From assembly GCA_002900995.3 (NCBI GenBank), contig CM035312.1:1-64000 (forward strand): a DNA stretch of 64,000 nt, in the 5' to 3' direction. Position 1 is the stretch's first letter; the number at the start of each line of letters is the position of its first letter. The notes beneath the pieces are model-generated. The model had not been told where the DNA came from. It did not search any database and saw only the letters and a list, made by a program, of their open reading frames with translations. Made by a program: the position numbers and the translations under genes. The stretch comes from Ganoderma boninense (lineage: Eukaryota > Basidiomycota > Agaricomycetes > Polyporales > Polyporaceae). Below are positions 31,660 to 43,998 of the stretch, in pieces.

Positions 31660-34600
31660 ATGCTCAAAGCACCGATCACCGATCATTTCAGGGGCGAAGG
31701 CCCCAATCCATCGCTAGAGAAAGCAGACGTCAACGAGGTTAGTGCTGACTTGCCTCTCGCAATATCTACAAAATACTCACATTGGTCTGCGGAGAACATT
31801 AGACCACGGCTCAAGACTCATCCCTCGATGAGAAGGAGGTTCTCCTTGATTTATCAGACGGCACGGGTAACGATCACGCTTCTACTCCCACTGCGGCGCC
31901 TTTAACGGTTACCCATGGCGAAGTTGCTCCTGCCGTGGTCTCGGCGATCGAAGACATTCCCTACACCGCAGAGATGGTGAGCCTCGAGCCGCCCAAGAGC
32001 GATAGTGTCCAGAGGAAGGTTCCTGGAGGGGAACGTCAGGAGGACGATCAAGTCCGCGTAGAGCTCTCAGTCGGTGGTATGACCTGCGCTTCGTGCATTG
32101 CGACGCTAACGGGCTTGCTCTCGGGCATTCCGGGAGTCACGGAGGTATCCGTAAGCCTGATTGGCAAGTCGGCGACGGCTCTCGTCGCGAGTCGCGAGCT
32201 CGTTCCCCAACTGAAGGACGCCATCGACGATGCAGGGTACGAAGCGGAAGTTGTCAACGTTCGTCCAGTTGTCGAACAGCCCGACGACGAAGACCTTGGC
32301 CCACGGATGGTGTCCTTGTGCGTCAATGGCATGTTTTGTCCGTGAGTCCTTCCATGTTGATGTCCGGTAGTCATGTACGAGCATTGACAGTCGAGTGGCA
32401 GACACTGTCCTGGAAGGATCATGGAGACGTTGAAAGTTCTCGGGCCTGACGTGATTGTGGACAAGCCACTTACCTCCCACAATGAGCCCGTCCTGACGCT
32501 GACATACACCCCTGCTCTTCCGGATTTGACAATACGCGCTATTATCCGAGCCATCGAAGGAGCCGGAGAGCCACAGACGCCGTTCACAGCATCCATCTAT
32601 CATCCCCCTTCACTTGAGGACCGTGCACGGTACATGCAACGCCGCGAGCAGTGGCACATGCTATGGCGACTGCTGTTCTCCGCGGCGGCGGCCGTTCCGA
32701 TGCTCGTCATTGGTGTCGTGTACATGACACTTGTTTCGTCCTCGAACTCCGTCAGGGTGTGGCTGAAGGAACCGATCTGGGCGGGAAACGTGTCACGAGG
32801 GGTGTGGGCAATGTTCTTCATGGCAACCCCGGTGATGTTCTACAGCGCGGGCATGTTCCACAGGCGCAGCCTTCGAGAGCTGTACGCCCTTTGGCGGAGA
32901 GGGAGCCGTACCCCGGTCTGGAAGAGGTTCATCAGATTCGGAAGCATGAATCTTCTGGTCTGTTTTTCTCACCTCAGGACTCTGTGCATATGCTGACTGA
33001 CACTGCGTAGGTGTCCACTGGTGTATCGGTCGCCTACTTTGCGTCGATCGCGCTTCTTGCTCTTGCAGCAGCACGGACTCGGTCGCCTACCGGACAGGGG
33101 GACACCACCACGTACTTTGACTCGGTGGTCTTCCTGACGCTGTTCCTCTTAGCTGGTGCGTGCGGAAGCCCAGAGGGATGTGCGCTTCAACTGACACGAC
33201 ACCTTTCTCACCTGCCATGTAGGACGATGGCTGGAGGCGTTCAGCAAAGGCCACACTGCGGACGCGATTACCGCGCTTGGCAAGTTGCGCCCGACATCTG
33301 CCTTGCTTGTCGTCCCCGGTGCATCCGAGGCGGAGGCAGCATCCACCCCGGAGCTCTCGCGGATCAGTTCAAGCGACTCCGCTGCCCTAGGATGTGACCC
33401 TGAGAAGGGGGATGCTGCGGTGGAGGTGCTCAACCTCGCGTCGAAGGCGGGGATGAAGGTCGAGCGCATCGACGCGGCACTGCTCGAGGTCGGCGACATC
33501 GTGCGGGTGTTGAACGGCGCGAGCCCACCCGCCGACGGGACCATCGTCTCGGGGGACGGCGGCGCGTTCGACGAGAGCTCCCTCACGGGCGAGTCGAGGC
33601 TCATCAAGAAGCACATTGGCGAGAAGGTGTTCCTCGGGACCATCAACAAGGCGGGCGTTGTCGACGTGCGCGTGGACGAGATCGGCGGGCAGACTATGCT
33701 GGACCACGTCGTGAGGGTCGTGAGGGAGGGTCAGGCCAAGCGCGCACCCATTGAGCGGCTCGTGGACATCATCACTGGCTACTTCGTGCCCGTCGTTACC
33801 CTCCTGGCTATCACGACGTGGGTCATTTGGCTTGGACTTGGATTCGGGGGCACGCTGCCACGGGATTATCTCGATATTGAAGTTGGAGGCTGGGGTGAGT
33901 GTTCCCAACGTCGATGACAAAGTGTATTTGTCTGACTTTGCGCTAGCGGTCTGGTCTCTCGAGTTCGCCATTGCAGTCTTCGTCGTCGCATGCCCGTGTG
34001 GTATTAGCCTGGCAGCCCCTACCGCTTTGCTCGTTGGCTCGGGCCTTGCTGCCAAGTTCGGCATCCTTGCGCGCGGCGGGGGCGAAGCGTTCCAGGAGGC
34101 GGCCCAGCTTGACATCATCGTCTTCGACAAAACAGGCACCTTGACGGAGGGCGGGGATCCCAAGGTGACTGACGTCGAAATCGTCGCAGGACATACCGAC
34201 GTCGGTTTGTCTCGGGAAGATATCCTCGGGATCGCGATGGAGATCGAGGCGGCGAGCTCGCACCCGCTCGCAACTGCTATCCGGGGACACTGCGAAGCCA
34301 ACGCCGCGAAGCCCCTGACCGCGACGTCCATCGAGGAGACGCCTGGGCGAGGACTGAAGGCCTCTTTTTCGTCCTTGAAGTGCACAGTCGTCATAGGAAA
34401 CGAGGCGTGGATGAGGCACCACCATGCGGAGGTCGACGGGAGGATATCTGAGCTGCTTCATCTGTGGAAGTCTGCAGGGAAGAGCGTCGTCCTCCTGGCT
34501 GTTCGTCTCGACCTCGGCTCATCCACGTCCGACTTCGTTATCGTCGCTGCATTTGCTGTTGCTGATCCCATCCGACCGGAGGCCAAGGAAGTGATCTCGC

Positions 34601-35400
34601 GCCTCCAGGGCCAGGGCTTGGGGACGTGGATGATTTCCGGTGACAACACGGTCACTGCGAAGGCTGTTGCGCGTTCAGTCGGCATTGCCGAGACTAACGT
34701 TATCGCAGAGGTGCTCCCACACCAGAAGGTGAGCGTAGACGAACATCTCTCACCCGTTCCCTGTCCTGACAACCTCTCGCAGGCGGAGAAGATTCAGTGG
34801 CTACAGAAAGTGGGAATGAAGCGACCGGAGACGGGTTTGTGGAAGTTCTTCGCCCGGCGAAGGCTGAACGAACGTTGCGTCGTTGCAATGGTTGGAGACG
34901 GTATCAACGACGCTCCGGCCTTGACGGCCGCAGACGTGGGTATCGCAATCGGGTCTGGGAGTGATGTCGCCATCTCGAGCGCGTCCTTCATCCTGGTGTC
35001 GTCAAGCCTCGGCAGCTTGATCACGTTGACGGACCTGTCACGGACGGTATTTAATCGAGTCAAGTTCAACTTCGTGAGCAGCCCCCTTTTCAGAAATCAG
35101 AAACCTCGACGGGCTGACCGGATTTCATAGTTGTGGGCCTCCGTGTACAACCTGGTGATGCTCCCGATTGCCGCAGGTGTTGTCTATCCTGCCGGCCATG
35201 CTAGACTTGCACCTGTATGGGCATCGTTAGCTATGGCGCTTTCGTGAGTAAACACTGCCTAGAAGGTGTCTTCGAGATTTCTGATCTTTCATGGCAGGTC
35301 TGTGTCAGTAGTGTGCAGCTCGCTCCTACTCCGATTATACCGCGAGCCCAAGGTCTCCAGTGTGGTAACCAACCAAGTACTCACCCGGCCGAGTACGTGA
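31660..35400 (+). CDS. P1B-type copper-transporting ATPase
   Basis: Membrane pump moving copper with ATP hydrolysis; about 1,000 residues. The start ATG at 31660 leads to a first exon ending 31737; exon 2 starts 31803. Motifs in order: a decayed N-terminal metal-binding remnant (AIEDIPYTAEMVSLE), a good HMA domain (GMTCASC), a second HMA split by an intron (GMFC-PHCPG), helices, AFSKGHTADAITALG, the actuator TGES loop (SSLTGES), the transport motif ACPCGISLAAPTA, the phosphorylation site DKTGTLTEGG, SSHPLA, and the hinge GDGINDAPAL. All catalytic residues are present. The variant CPCGI.LAAPTA rather than CPCALGLATPTA fits fungal copper-exporter-like relatives as much as Ccc2. At least seven introns; the last exon ends at TGA 35398-35400. 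It is probably in the Golgi or plasma membrane; which one is not decided by the sequence. Confidence 0.88.
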
Positions 35401-36042
35401 CTAGCTGCGGGCTGTACTAGAAATTCATTATCCTGAGTGTCTCACAGGGTACTTCATGATATGACGGTCAATGCACGGATGTAAGAACACATCAGTATAT
35501 CGAAAAATGATACAGCCTCGCTGTGTATCGCAAATGTGCTGCAAGGACTTACTGTATAAGATGATGGAGCGGTTCGAGCAGGCGGGGCGCTCGGGCGCCG
35601 GCAGTTCCCGACGTACGAAACGACACGGCTTTCGAGTTGAGGTCGTAGTATGTACGACTTGTATTCATCTCTTTGTCTTCTATCACGACGACTTGTGCAG
35701 GACAACCGGAATGCGTTCAGCTCTTGATTACCCTCACAGCGTCCCTGCCGATTTCATCAACAACACTCTGCTGAGATTCGAGTTCCTAGGAGTCCAGCGG
35801 GCCTCGGAGAGTTGCGGACTATATAGGTCAAGCGTCTCGCCAAATCTACAATCCTGTACTCTCACGCGCAATGACCCTTGTCCTAGGAATCCGGATACGT
35901 GGCCGACGGGGCCCAACCGCCCAAAGCCCACCCTTCGAGCCATACCCAACGAGCCTCAGAGTGACCGGGAAGGCTGACTCTCGACCTCCACTGTCCTTGG
36001 CGTACTACGTCCGATATCTAGTTTCGCTCAGGTACTTCCACC
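35401..36042. other. Intergenic
   Basis: Tandem intergenic space between the copper ATPase stop and the Hsp70-like start. No coding signal or repeat stands out. Confidence 0.5.
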
Positions 36043-38035
36043 ATGATCACAGCAATCGGTATCGATCTTGGTACCACTCGCACGTAGGTTCAGGATTGAA
36101 AAGAGTCCATCGCCGAAATCGGTACTGATCTACCTTTCATTTACAGGTGTGTTTGTGTCTGGCAGAACGATCTTGTTGCAGTTATCCCAAATGATGAGGG
36201 AAACCGCTTCACTTCATCCTGTGTCTCGTTCACAGACACCGAGTGCCTGGTCGGTGACATAGCAATGCGGAATATCACCCGCAATCCCCTAAACACGATC
36301 TTCAACGTGAAACGACTTCTTGGCTACAAATTCTCCGACCCAAACCTCCAGTCAGACATCGCACAACTGCCCTTCCACGTCTTTGAAAGAGACTCAGTAC
36401 CGCACATTCGAGTCCAGGATCGTGGCGTCACTAGAGTCTTTGCAAGTCCTGCGTTGCATAGCGTCGTCGAAGGGTGGCTGACTATCATGTTCCTAGTCTC
36501 CTGAAGAGATCTCATCCATTATCCTTGCCAAAGTCAAAGAAGTGGCTGGCTTGTATCTCGGTGGAGTTGTCACTTCCGCCGTCGTCGCCGTCCCTGCACA
36601 CTTCAATCACGCTCAACGTCAGGCCATCAAGCGCGCCGGGACGATCGCAGGACTCCATGTCCGGCTCATCAGCGAGACCAGTGCGTGTGCTATCGCCTAC
36701 AACTTGAACAATAGATCTCCTATGGAACGCAATGTCATGATCTTCGACCTTGGCGGGGGGTCCTTGAACGTGTCTCTCCTGAGCATCGAGGACGGAGTCT
36801 CCGACGTCAAAGCAACAGCTAGCTGCCCTCATCTGGGAGGCGAGGACTTCGACGCCCGTCTCGTCGACCATTTTGCGACCGAAATCAACCGACGCTACCG
36901 CAAGGACATTTCCGGCGACGCTCGCGCGCTCCTCCGCCTCCGCACCCACTGCGAGCGCGCGAAATGTGCCCTCTCCTCGTCCTCGCGGACCACGCTCGAA
37001 ATCGACTGCCTGTTCGATGGCGTCGACTTCGTCGCATCCATCACGCGTGCGCGTTTCGAGGCGCTCTGCGAAGACCTCTTCCAGGCGGCTCTCGAACCCC
37101 TCGCACAAGTCCTCCGCGATGCGCATTGCGACAAGGCGCAAGTGCACGAGATCGTACTCGTCGGCGGGTCCACGCGCATCCCCCGCATCGCCAGCCTCGT
37201 CTCCCACTTCTTTGACGGCAAACAGCCCCACCGGTCCGTCAACCCCGACGAGGCCGTGGCCTGCGGCGCGGCGATCCACGCAGCCATCGTCGCGGGGAAC
37301 ACTAGCACTAGCACCTCGGAGAAGATGCGGGATCTCCTTCTCCTCGACTGTGCGCCATTCGCGCTTGGGGTCGAGGCCGCGGGCGGCGTCATGGCGCCCC
37401 TCATTGCGCGCAACGCAAGGATCCCGACGCGGCGCTCGGTGGTCTTCACCACGCACACGGACAACCAGCCGGGAGTATTTGTCCAGGTGTACGAGGGCGA
37501 CGGAACGCATACCAGACAGAATCACCTCCTCGGCTGCTTCGTGCTCTCCGGCATACGACCCGCGCCGCGCGGCGTCCCGCGGATCGAGGTCACGTTCGAT
37601 TTCGATTCGAACAACAACCTCGTCGTCTCCGCGACTGACAAGGCTTCGGGGAATTCAAAAAGGATGTCTATGGCGGACGAGAGGCGGGGGTTATCGAAGG
37701 AAGAGATGGAGAGGATGAGTGCGGATGCCGAGGAGCGATACTGGGAGCCGGCGAAACGGATGGCGGCGAAGAAGCGGCTCGAGGAGTACACGTCCAGCGC
37801 GCGCGCTGTCGTCAAGGAGCTCGAGGGCGCCCTCAACAACGCTGACATGTGGCTGATGGGTGCGCAGAAAGCGTCGAAGGAGGAGTACACGCAACGTCAC
37901 CAAGGGCTCGAAGCTTCCGCCGGAGCCGCTATACAAAAGCTGAAGGCTCTCGCGAATGCGAATGCGGAGGAATGTTCTGGAGTCCGGGTCGTCGATGAGA
38001 CATATCTGCGCAGCTGGCAGATTGCTCGCATATAG
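36043..38035 (+). CDS. Divergent Hsp70-family protein
   Basis: Exons 36043-36083, 36147-36445 and 36507-38035 close in phase to 622 residues. The nucleotide-binding domain is clear: AIGIDLGTTRTCVCVWQND, GNRFTSSCVSFTDTE, VAVPAHFNHAQRQAIKRAG, IFDLGGG, VGGSTRIPRI and NPDEAVACGAA. In the phosphate-2 loop, GGGTFDVS of canonical Hsp70 reads GGGSLNVS, so the Thr and the catalytic Asp are changed. The substrate-binding domain follows (LGVEAAGGVMAPLI, NNLVVSATDKASG) with a helical lid. The C-terminus is ARI, without the cytosolic EEVD or an ER HDEL tail. The second splice junction loses the usual PEEI residues, so that junction may be mis-modelled or damaged. It is probably a fast-evolving cytosolic paralogue, unlikely to be the main chaperone. 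Confidence 0.8.
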
Positions 38036-38721
38036 GCCCTGAAGTGAGTCGTGAGATACAGAGCCGGGCAGGTCAACCGAAGCTCTGCTAGTACGCACTG
38101 GCTTACAGAACGCCACGGTACCTTGAGGCATTGGCACCGATTACCAACAGTCGCCGAGTCGGGGTCGAAGTACTCGGGGAGGACGTAAAGAAGAAATTTG
38201 ATGTCACAATATACGAAATTTAAACAAAAGCGAGACTAGCACAGCTGCAGCTGCAGCGTGACGTGTACGGCTTTTCGAAAGGTCCTTCTCAACGGTTTTC
38301 TGTCATCGTAGAATGCACTACAGATCCTAAAAGCAATGGAGTGTGAGGAGCAGCCGTGGTAGACACCACTTCGACGGGTTTGATAATGATCCATACCCGC
38401 GAACGATGCCAACACAAGGCTTTGGGGAACAACTCGCCACTGAATCTGGGCTTTGGCTAGCGATGATACTTGCAGTCCTTCCCCGAATCCAGACTCTCCC
38501 CGGGGAGGGTCTCCGACATCTTTGGAGCCATTGCAATGTTCTTAGTACTATGCGACATGCCATGTATTAGGCCATAGGTGCTCTACCGTATGATAAATGT
38601 CGTTTGTGGTCTACGAAACATCGTTCCATAAGAATACACTTTCCAGACCCTTTGCGCAAGAAAGACCCACCCAAACCCGCTGAGTCCAGTACCCCCGACG
38701 ATCAGGTATATCACGCTGCCG
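38036..38721. other. Convergent intergenic region
   Basis: Lies between the stops of the Hsp70-like gene and the GT69 gene. Contains short open frames only. A small palindromic CAGCTGCAGCTGCAG-like stretch is at about 38,240. Nothing else seen. Confidence 0.5.
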
Positions 38722-40359
38722 CTACCACCACGGATGACAATCCCCCCCATCCCATGTCCACACCTGCTTCGGATCGCCAACGACCAACCGCGCGTACTGC
38801 ATCCACGCGCCGTCCCACACCTTCTCGACGAACCATCTGACGTGCCGCTCTCGCAGCACCCACTTGTGCCACGCGTAGTACCGCCAGACGTACCCGGTCA
38901 CGACACGAGGGTTCGCGTATATCCTGTCCAGCCCCATAATCCGGCGGAAGTCGTATGGGAGCAGGAACGATTCGGACGAGTAGCACTCGCCCTCCGCCGA
39001 CGCGCGGAACGCGAGCGGGGACGTGAGCGCCGGCGACGGCCCAAGGTCCTTCGCCCGCGGGTGTCCCGGGGGAGGGGGAGTCGCAAGGGGCGCCGTCGAG
39101 AGCGTGCGGTTCGAACGGAGGTGGATAGGGACCATGGGGTCGGCGGGGAAGACGACGATACCGTTCCAGCACGTGAAGACGGGGACGGGCTCCTCGTTCT
39201 TGATGGCGTCGTACCCCGCAGCGTCGAAGAAGTACGGCCAGATGCCCGCGGTGAGGTGGCCCAGGCGGTCGCGCAGGACCCACATGTCGTACGCGCCGAA
39301 GTGGCCGAAGTCGAGCCCGCACGCGAAGTCGTAGTCGCCGTCGCGGGTCTCGAGGAGCTCGACGATGGACTCGGGCTCGACGAAGACGTCGTTGGAAAAG
39401 AGCACCTTGTCGTAGCCCCCCTGCGCGCGCAGCGGCTCGAGCGCCTGGTTGCGGATGGCGGAGAGGAACTCGATGCGGGCGTTCCACGCCATCTCGGCCG
39501 GCCGCCGCACGGTCTCGTTATGGACGAGGACGCGGTTCGGTACCCCGCGCGAGTCGAGCTCGCGCGCGAACTGGATGAGGAGGTCCGAGGTGCGGTCGGA
39601 GGAGTAGTTCTCGACGACGGACACGAAGACGTTGTCCGAGCCGAGGTAGGTGATGGTGTCGAGCATCGTCTGCGTCCAGTAGGGGAGCACCTCCTCGTTC
39701 TGGTGGAAGGCTGCGGCGATGAAGATTTTCTCCCCGCGTGCGTAGCCCTGCCTGCTCGGCGGGTGCTGCGCGAGCGCTTTGTGGAGCGCGGGGCGAAAGC
39801 GGATGTCGGCGGGGTGCTCGTAGTTTTTGTAGGAGTAGTACCCCGCGAGCGCGATGTAAGCGTAGAGGGCGCACTGTGTGACCAGCCAAGCCGTCCTCAG
39901 GCTAGGTAGTCTCTGATAGCATGACCTGTGTTCCCCTCCGTGGGACTCCTGCCCCCAGTCTGCCTCCTCCTCGTCGGTGGTGTCTCCGCCGCCCAGCACT
40001 GTGTATTCTCCCGTGTGCTGTCCCGTGCCCTTCCATCTCTTCCCGAACCGTCGTCCGATCCAGAATGACGTACCCAGCCACAGGAGTTGGCTGACGGCGA
40101 ACAGCGGGAGCGTGATGAGAAAGGCGATCCATAGCAGCCAAGCTCGGGGGAAAGCAGGCTCCCAGGTGCCCTGGAGGTGCAGCAGAAGCGACCTGAGGAC
40201 GAAGGCGTAGAGAAGAGCGAAGGAGAGGAGGGCAGGGACGAGTGGGAGCTTAATAGCGGCTATGACGGAGCGGCCGAGAACGCGAAAGATACCGTGAGCG
40301 TGCGAGAGGATCGCCGTAGCCGGCCATCGGACATGGCTCCAGCTATTGCCATACAGCAT
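38722..40359 (-). CDS. GT69 (CAP59/CMT1-like) alpha-1,3-mannosyltransferase
   Basis: A type II-like membrane glycosyltransferase of the secretory pathway, family GT69; relatives act in capsule or cell-wall mannan synthesis. A single uninterrupted frame gives 545 residues from MLYGNSWSHVRW. Hydrophobic segments lie at about residues 27-52, 62-90 and 143-160. The catalytic part follows: KIFIAAAFHQNEEVLPYWTQ, VSVVENYSSDRT, KVLFSNDVFVEPESIVELL, FGAYDMWVLRDRLGH, then FTCWNGIVVFPADPM and ECYSSESFLLPYDF, all typical of this family. An alternative start further upstream in the same frame adds low-complexity sequence and is less likely. Donor sugar and acceptor are not known from sequence. Confidence 0.85.
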   Translation of the reverse strand: MLYGNSWSHVRWPATAILSHAHGIFRVLGRSVIAAIKLPLVPALLSFALLYAFVLRSLLLHLQGTWEPAFPRAWLLWIAFLITLPLFAVSQLLWLGTSFWIGRRFGKRWKGTGQHTGEYTVLGGGDTTDEEEADWGQESHGGEHRSCYQRLPSLRTAWLVTQCALYAYIALAGYYSYKNYEHPADIRFRPALHKALAQHPPSRQGYARGEKIFIAAAFHQNEEVLPYWTQTMLDTITYLGSDNVFVSVVENYSSDRTSDLLIQFARELDSRGVPNRVLVHNETVRRPAEMAWNARIEFLSAIRNQALEPLRAQGGYDKVLFSNDVFVEPESIVELLETRDGDYDFACGLDFGHFGAYDMWVLRDRLGHLTAGIWPYFFDAAGYDAIKNEEPVPVFTCWNGIVVFPADPMVPIHLRSNRTLSTAPLATPPPPGHPRAKDLGPSPALTSPLAFRASAEGECYSSESFLLPYDFRRIMGLDRIYANPRVVTGYVWRYYAWHKWVLRERHVRWFVEKVWDGAWMQYARLVVGDPKQVWTWDGGDCHPWW

Positions 40360-40821
40360 TGAAGAAGGCCTCCCCTTCGTCTGGGGGTAGATGGTGAGTC
40401 GGAGAGGAGGGGGAGCGGGGGGGAGCGAGGGATTGAGGCGAGACAGGGGGGCGGCGCGAATATGAACCTTGCCACTAAGCTGGGTCCCCACCGCAGGCGC
40501 ATTCTTGGTCGTCCATCGCATCGTTTGAGTTTGGCCCTGCGCAGCACTCCTGCCAAGAGCGAAACCAACTGTTCTCCCCCCACTGAATCGGCAGCTCGGC
40601 AGCCACTCAGCGTTCACCGTCAGCCGCAAGCATGGGACCGAGCTGTCGGCCGGCCTGATCACTTGTCCAGCCTCGGCGTCGAGCGTGCCACACCGCTGCG
40701 AATCCGTGAGTGCCACAGCCCGAGAGCGGTAATGCGTTGCACACACAGAGGGCTAGCAGAAAGCAGAGGGGCGTCCCATTAGCGATGAATATACGATACA
40801 ATATTAAGCACCGACGACGCT
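40360..40821. other. Intergenic, GT69 promoter side
   Basis: Between the GT69 start and the CBP3 stop. No repeat or RNA gene seen; should contain the GT69 promoter. Confidence 0.5.
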
Positions 40822-42414
40822 TCATGCTTCCTCCTCCTCGTCCAGCGGCTCAGGCTCAGACCCCAGCGACGCGACGAGCCCATCTACCCTCTTGACCTGC
40901 CCGAACCTCAACATGTCCAACCCACGACTCTCCGTCCCCAACTCTTGCCTCCCGATGATCTGCTCGTCCGACAAGCTCTCGAGGCGCACCAGTTCCCGCC
41001 GTACGTACTCGACCAGCGTCGCCATGAGCTCCGGGTACCTGACGTACTTGTCCGCCTCCGCAGGCGAGAAGTCGTGCACGCCGGAGCCATCGTCGCGCGC
41101 CTCCTCGACCTCATATCCGGTCTTCTCGATTGCCTCGACCTTATCGACTGCGCCGCCAACGAGGTTGATCGTGCGCCTATAGAAGAGCCGGTCCGCATCC
41201 GCACCATCGGGCGAGGGATATGCGATGCCGCGCGCTCCTCGCGCGCCAAGAAGGTTCCGCCATACGGCGGCTGCGAGCTCGGCATCGCTGTGCACAAGAC
41301 CATAGTCGAAAGACATGCCCATGCCCGCCCATTGCTCCTTGAAAATCTTCATCTGGCGCGTCACTAGGCGTTCGGGCGTGCTCCCTTTGGGACGGGGCTT
41401 GCCCTGGCCGTTGGCGATGGTGTAGAACTGGGACTGGGAGGTGTAGGGGCGGAGGTTCTGTGCCGGGGCGATGGAGTTGGCAGAGACCGGCTGGAGAATT
41501 GTGCGGACGCGGTCTTCGATGTCGAGGAAGAAGTGGTCGATGAGACCCTGGATGTAATTTGTTCCGAGAGGTGCCGGAAGGGCTCGCAATCGGACAGTTA
41601 GGAGCCAGACGTGCAGGTTCGTGATTGTGAACCATGACTGGAACGTTGGCGGAAGATGGCACTCTGCAAGAGCCAAGAGATGGTCAGAAAAGCGAGATGA
41701 GGACAACAGACACGCGGTCGCGGACAAGATGCCGAACACGGTCATGCACATGGACAAACACACCCCCAAGGACGGGTGGGACGCATGTCCATGATGACTT
41801 GTGGGCGGCCCGAGTGCGAAAACACCCGTAAACCCGGGCAGGCGACGCGCTCAGGTGTCACTTGTATGGCCAGCCAACGACATAAGACGCCAAGACGAGC
41901 TACAAGATTCCGCATGGACAGGATCAACTAGTGGCAATTCGAACAGTTTCTTCTTCGAAGCGCCAAGAAACGCATCCGTGACGCCGCGAAAAACATCCCA
42001 ACGGCCGAGGGCCGCGACACAGGGACGCAACATTGGCCAGCGAACAATGACGGAAAGACGCGCACCTTCCTTCCAAAACACGCCCTCCTCATCCGGTCGC
42101 GGTACACAAAGATGCGAGTACATCGCGAACGCCCTCCGCCCAGCGTACTGCTTCGCACTCCCGTAGCCCATGAGGGTGATGAGCTTGACGAACGCCGCAC
42201 GTGCCATGGGGCTCTCCTTGACTCTCTTGGTGAGCCATGTCTGCTGCGGGGGCGGGACCTTCTTCGTGCGGGGTTCCGGCCGCGAGTTTTGTGTCGAGGC
42301 AGGAGGGGCCTGCTGCTGCTGGGGTTGGTGCGTCGTCAGGGCACGAGCATGGCGGACATAGGGAATGGCGGGAGGAGGCCTGAGCCTGTGGGCGAGGACA
42401 GAACGAGGGACCAT
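40822..42414 (-). CDS. CBP3: CBP3-like bc1 complex assembly chaperone
   Basis: Mitochondrial factor needed for cytochrome b synthesis and complex III assembly (ubiquinol-cytochrome c chaperone family, human UQCC1). Two exons (42066-42414, 40822-41663) close in phase to 396 residues. The N-terminus is Arg-rich and lacks acidic residues (MVPRSVLAHRLRPPPAIPYV), consistent with a mitochondrial presequence. The family core crosses the splice: FWKEECHLPPTFQSW, then FTITNLHVWLLTVRLRALP, and QMKIFKEQWAGMGMSFDYGL further on. The C-terminal third carries an acidic tail. The 402-nt intron is long for this window; a small unseen exon inside it is possible. Confidence 0.82.
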
Positions 42415-42999
42415 GCCTGCTCGACAACCGAGCTTTTGGAGGAGGACAGACGGGATGAGAGAAGGGCGGAGGCGGCGAGCTCAGTCGCGCCGACCGGTGA
42501 CGAGCAGCAAACGTGACCTCCCTCTCGGGCGCCTCCGTCACAACACCACGAAAGCCTCAGCCGCCCGGCCAATGGGCCTTCGTTCATTTCTCGTTAACTG
42601 TGTCGCCAGAGGTACTTAAGTCCGTCCAAGGCATCCCTCCATGTTCTTCTCAATATCGATCATAAGTAATCTGGCAACTTTGAAACCGAGTCAAATCCCG
42701 AAGAGCAACATCGTGCCCCATTCTCTCCGAGGCTTGGTCTTACCCTCCGCCACAAGGCTGCCGACGACCGTGCAAGTTATAATACGGCCACATGCCAGAC
42801 TCTGTTTTGAGAGTGCGAACTCCACGGTCTCCTAGACCGGTGGTCTGTCTGAGCCATGTCGGCTTGCGAGTCTTAGGTTCAGATACAACTGAGAATCTGC
42901 GGATAGATACATATTCTGGATAGCACGAATACAGAGCAATACATCGTCAGCAGCTACACATACGGGCGAACGTCCTTCCTGCACACCGTGGTCAAGGTA
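42415..42999. other. Intergenic
   Basis: Upstream of CBP3 and downstream of thymidylate synthase, both minus strand. Nothing beyond presumed promoter and terminator sequence is recognised. Confidence 0.5.
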
Positions 43000-43998
43000 T
43001 CAAACGCTCATCTTCATGGCGATGCTCGGATGGGGATTATAGCCCTCGACGACGATGTCCTCGGCCGTGAACCCGTCGATGCTGTCGACGGACCTCGCCC
43101 ACCTGAGTTTCGGGAACGGGCGGGGTTCGCGCTCGAGCTGGATGCGTAGGGCGTCGACGTGGTCGCGGTACACGTGCGCGTCCCCGAGCTGGATGATGAG
43201 CTCATGGGGATCGGTGTCGGTGACATGGGCGACCATGTGTGTGAGGAGGGCGTAGGAGGCGATGTTGAAGGGGATGCCGAGACCAAGGTCGGCGGAACGC
43301 TGGTACATGAGACAGGAGAGCTTGGGTTTGACGGCGGGGTTGTCGGGGGGAGGAAGATGGACGTAGAACTGGCACATCATGTGGCAGGGAGGGAGGGCCA
43401 TGTGGGGTATATCTGTAAAAGTGAATCAAGTAAGAGAAAGAGTCCGTTAGCGGCGATTCAGGCTGGGGAAACGTAGGGGCGTACCTGCGGGGTTCCAAGC
43501 ACTGAGGATGATGCGACGGTCTGTGGGGTCGTGCTTAATCTTGCGAATGCACTCCTGAAGCTGATCGACGCCCTTTCCAGAGTAGTCTGCGTCGCAGTCC
43601 TCGTACTTTGCTCCGAAGTGGCGCCATTGGAAACCGTAGACGGGGCCAAGGTCACCTTCGCGTCGATGACCGAGGCCGCGCTTCTCGAGGAACTCCTTGG
43701 AGCCGTTGCCGTCCCATATCTTGATGCCCTTTTCGGACAGGAGCTTGGAGTCTGTGGAACCGCGTACGAACCAGAGAAGCTCCTCGACGATTCCGCGGAG
43801 GAAGGTCCGTTTTGTGGTCAGGAGAGGGAAGGTGTTGTCTGCGAGGGAGAAGCGGAGGTTTGGAGGGGCGAAGACGGAGATGGTGCCGGTGCCTGTGCGG
43901 TCTGGACGGACATCGCCAGTGTCGAGGACGGAGCGAATGAGGTTGAGGTACTGCAGCTCGTCGTGTGGATGCGCTGGGGTATTGTCGGAGACGGCCAT
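43000..43998 (-). CDS. Thymidylate synthase
   Basis: Makes dTMP from dUMP with methylene-tetrahydrofolate for DNA synthesis. Exons 43485-43998 and 43000-43412 close in phase to 308 residues, the usual length. Motifs: [45 protein letters not shown], the Arg pair [18 protein letters not shown], and the active-site Cys in [12 protein letters not shown]. Then [19 protein letters not shown] and the C-terminal SIAMKMSV. All key residues are present. The start [20 protein letters not shown] lies 232 bp from the separase start on the other strand, so the two S-phase/mitosis genes share a promoter region. A larger open frame continues upstream past the ATG but overlaps separase and is a read-through. 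Confidence 0.96.

Noticed and set aside
38734..39909. 391-codon plus-strand frame over the GT69 gene
   Set aside because: Antisense shadow of a conserved coding exon; composition is Val/Arg/Glu-rich without motifs.
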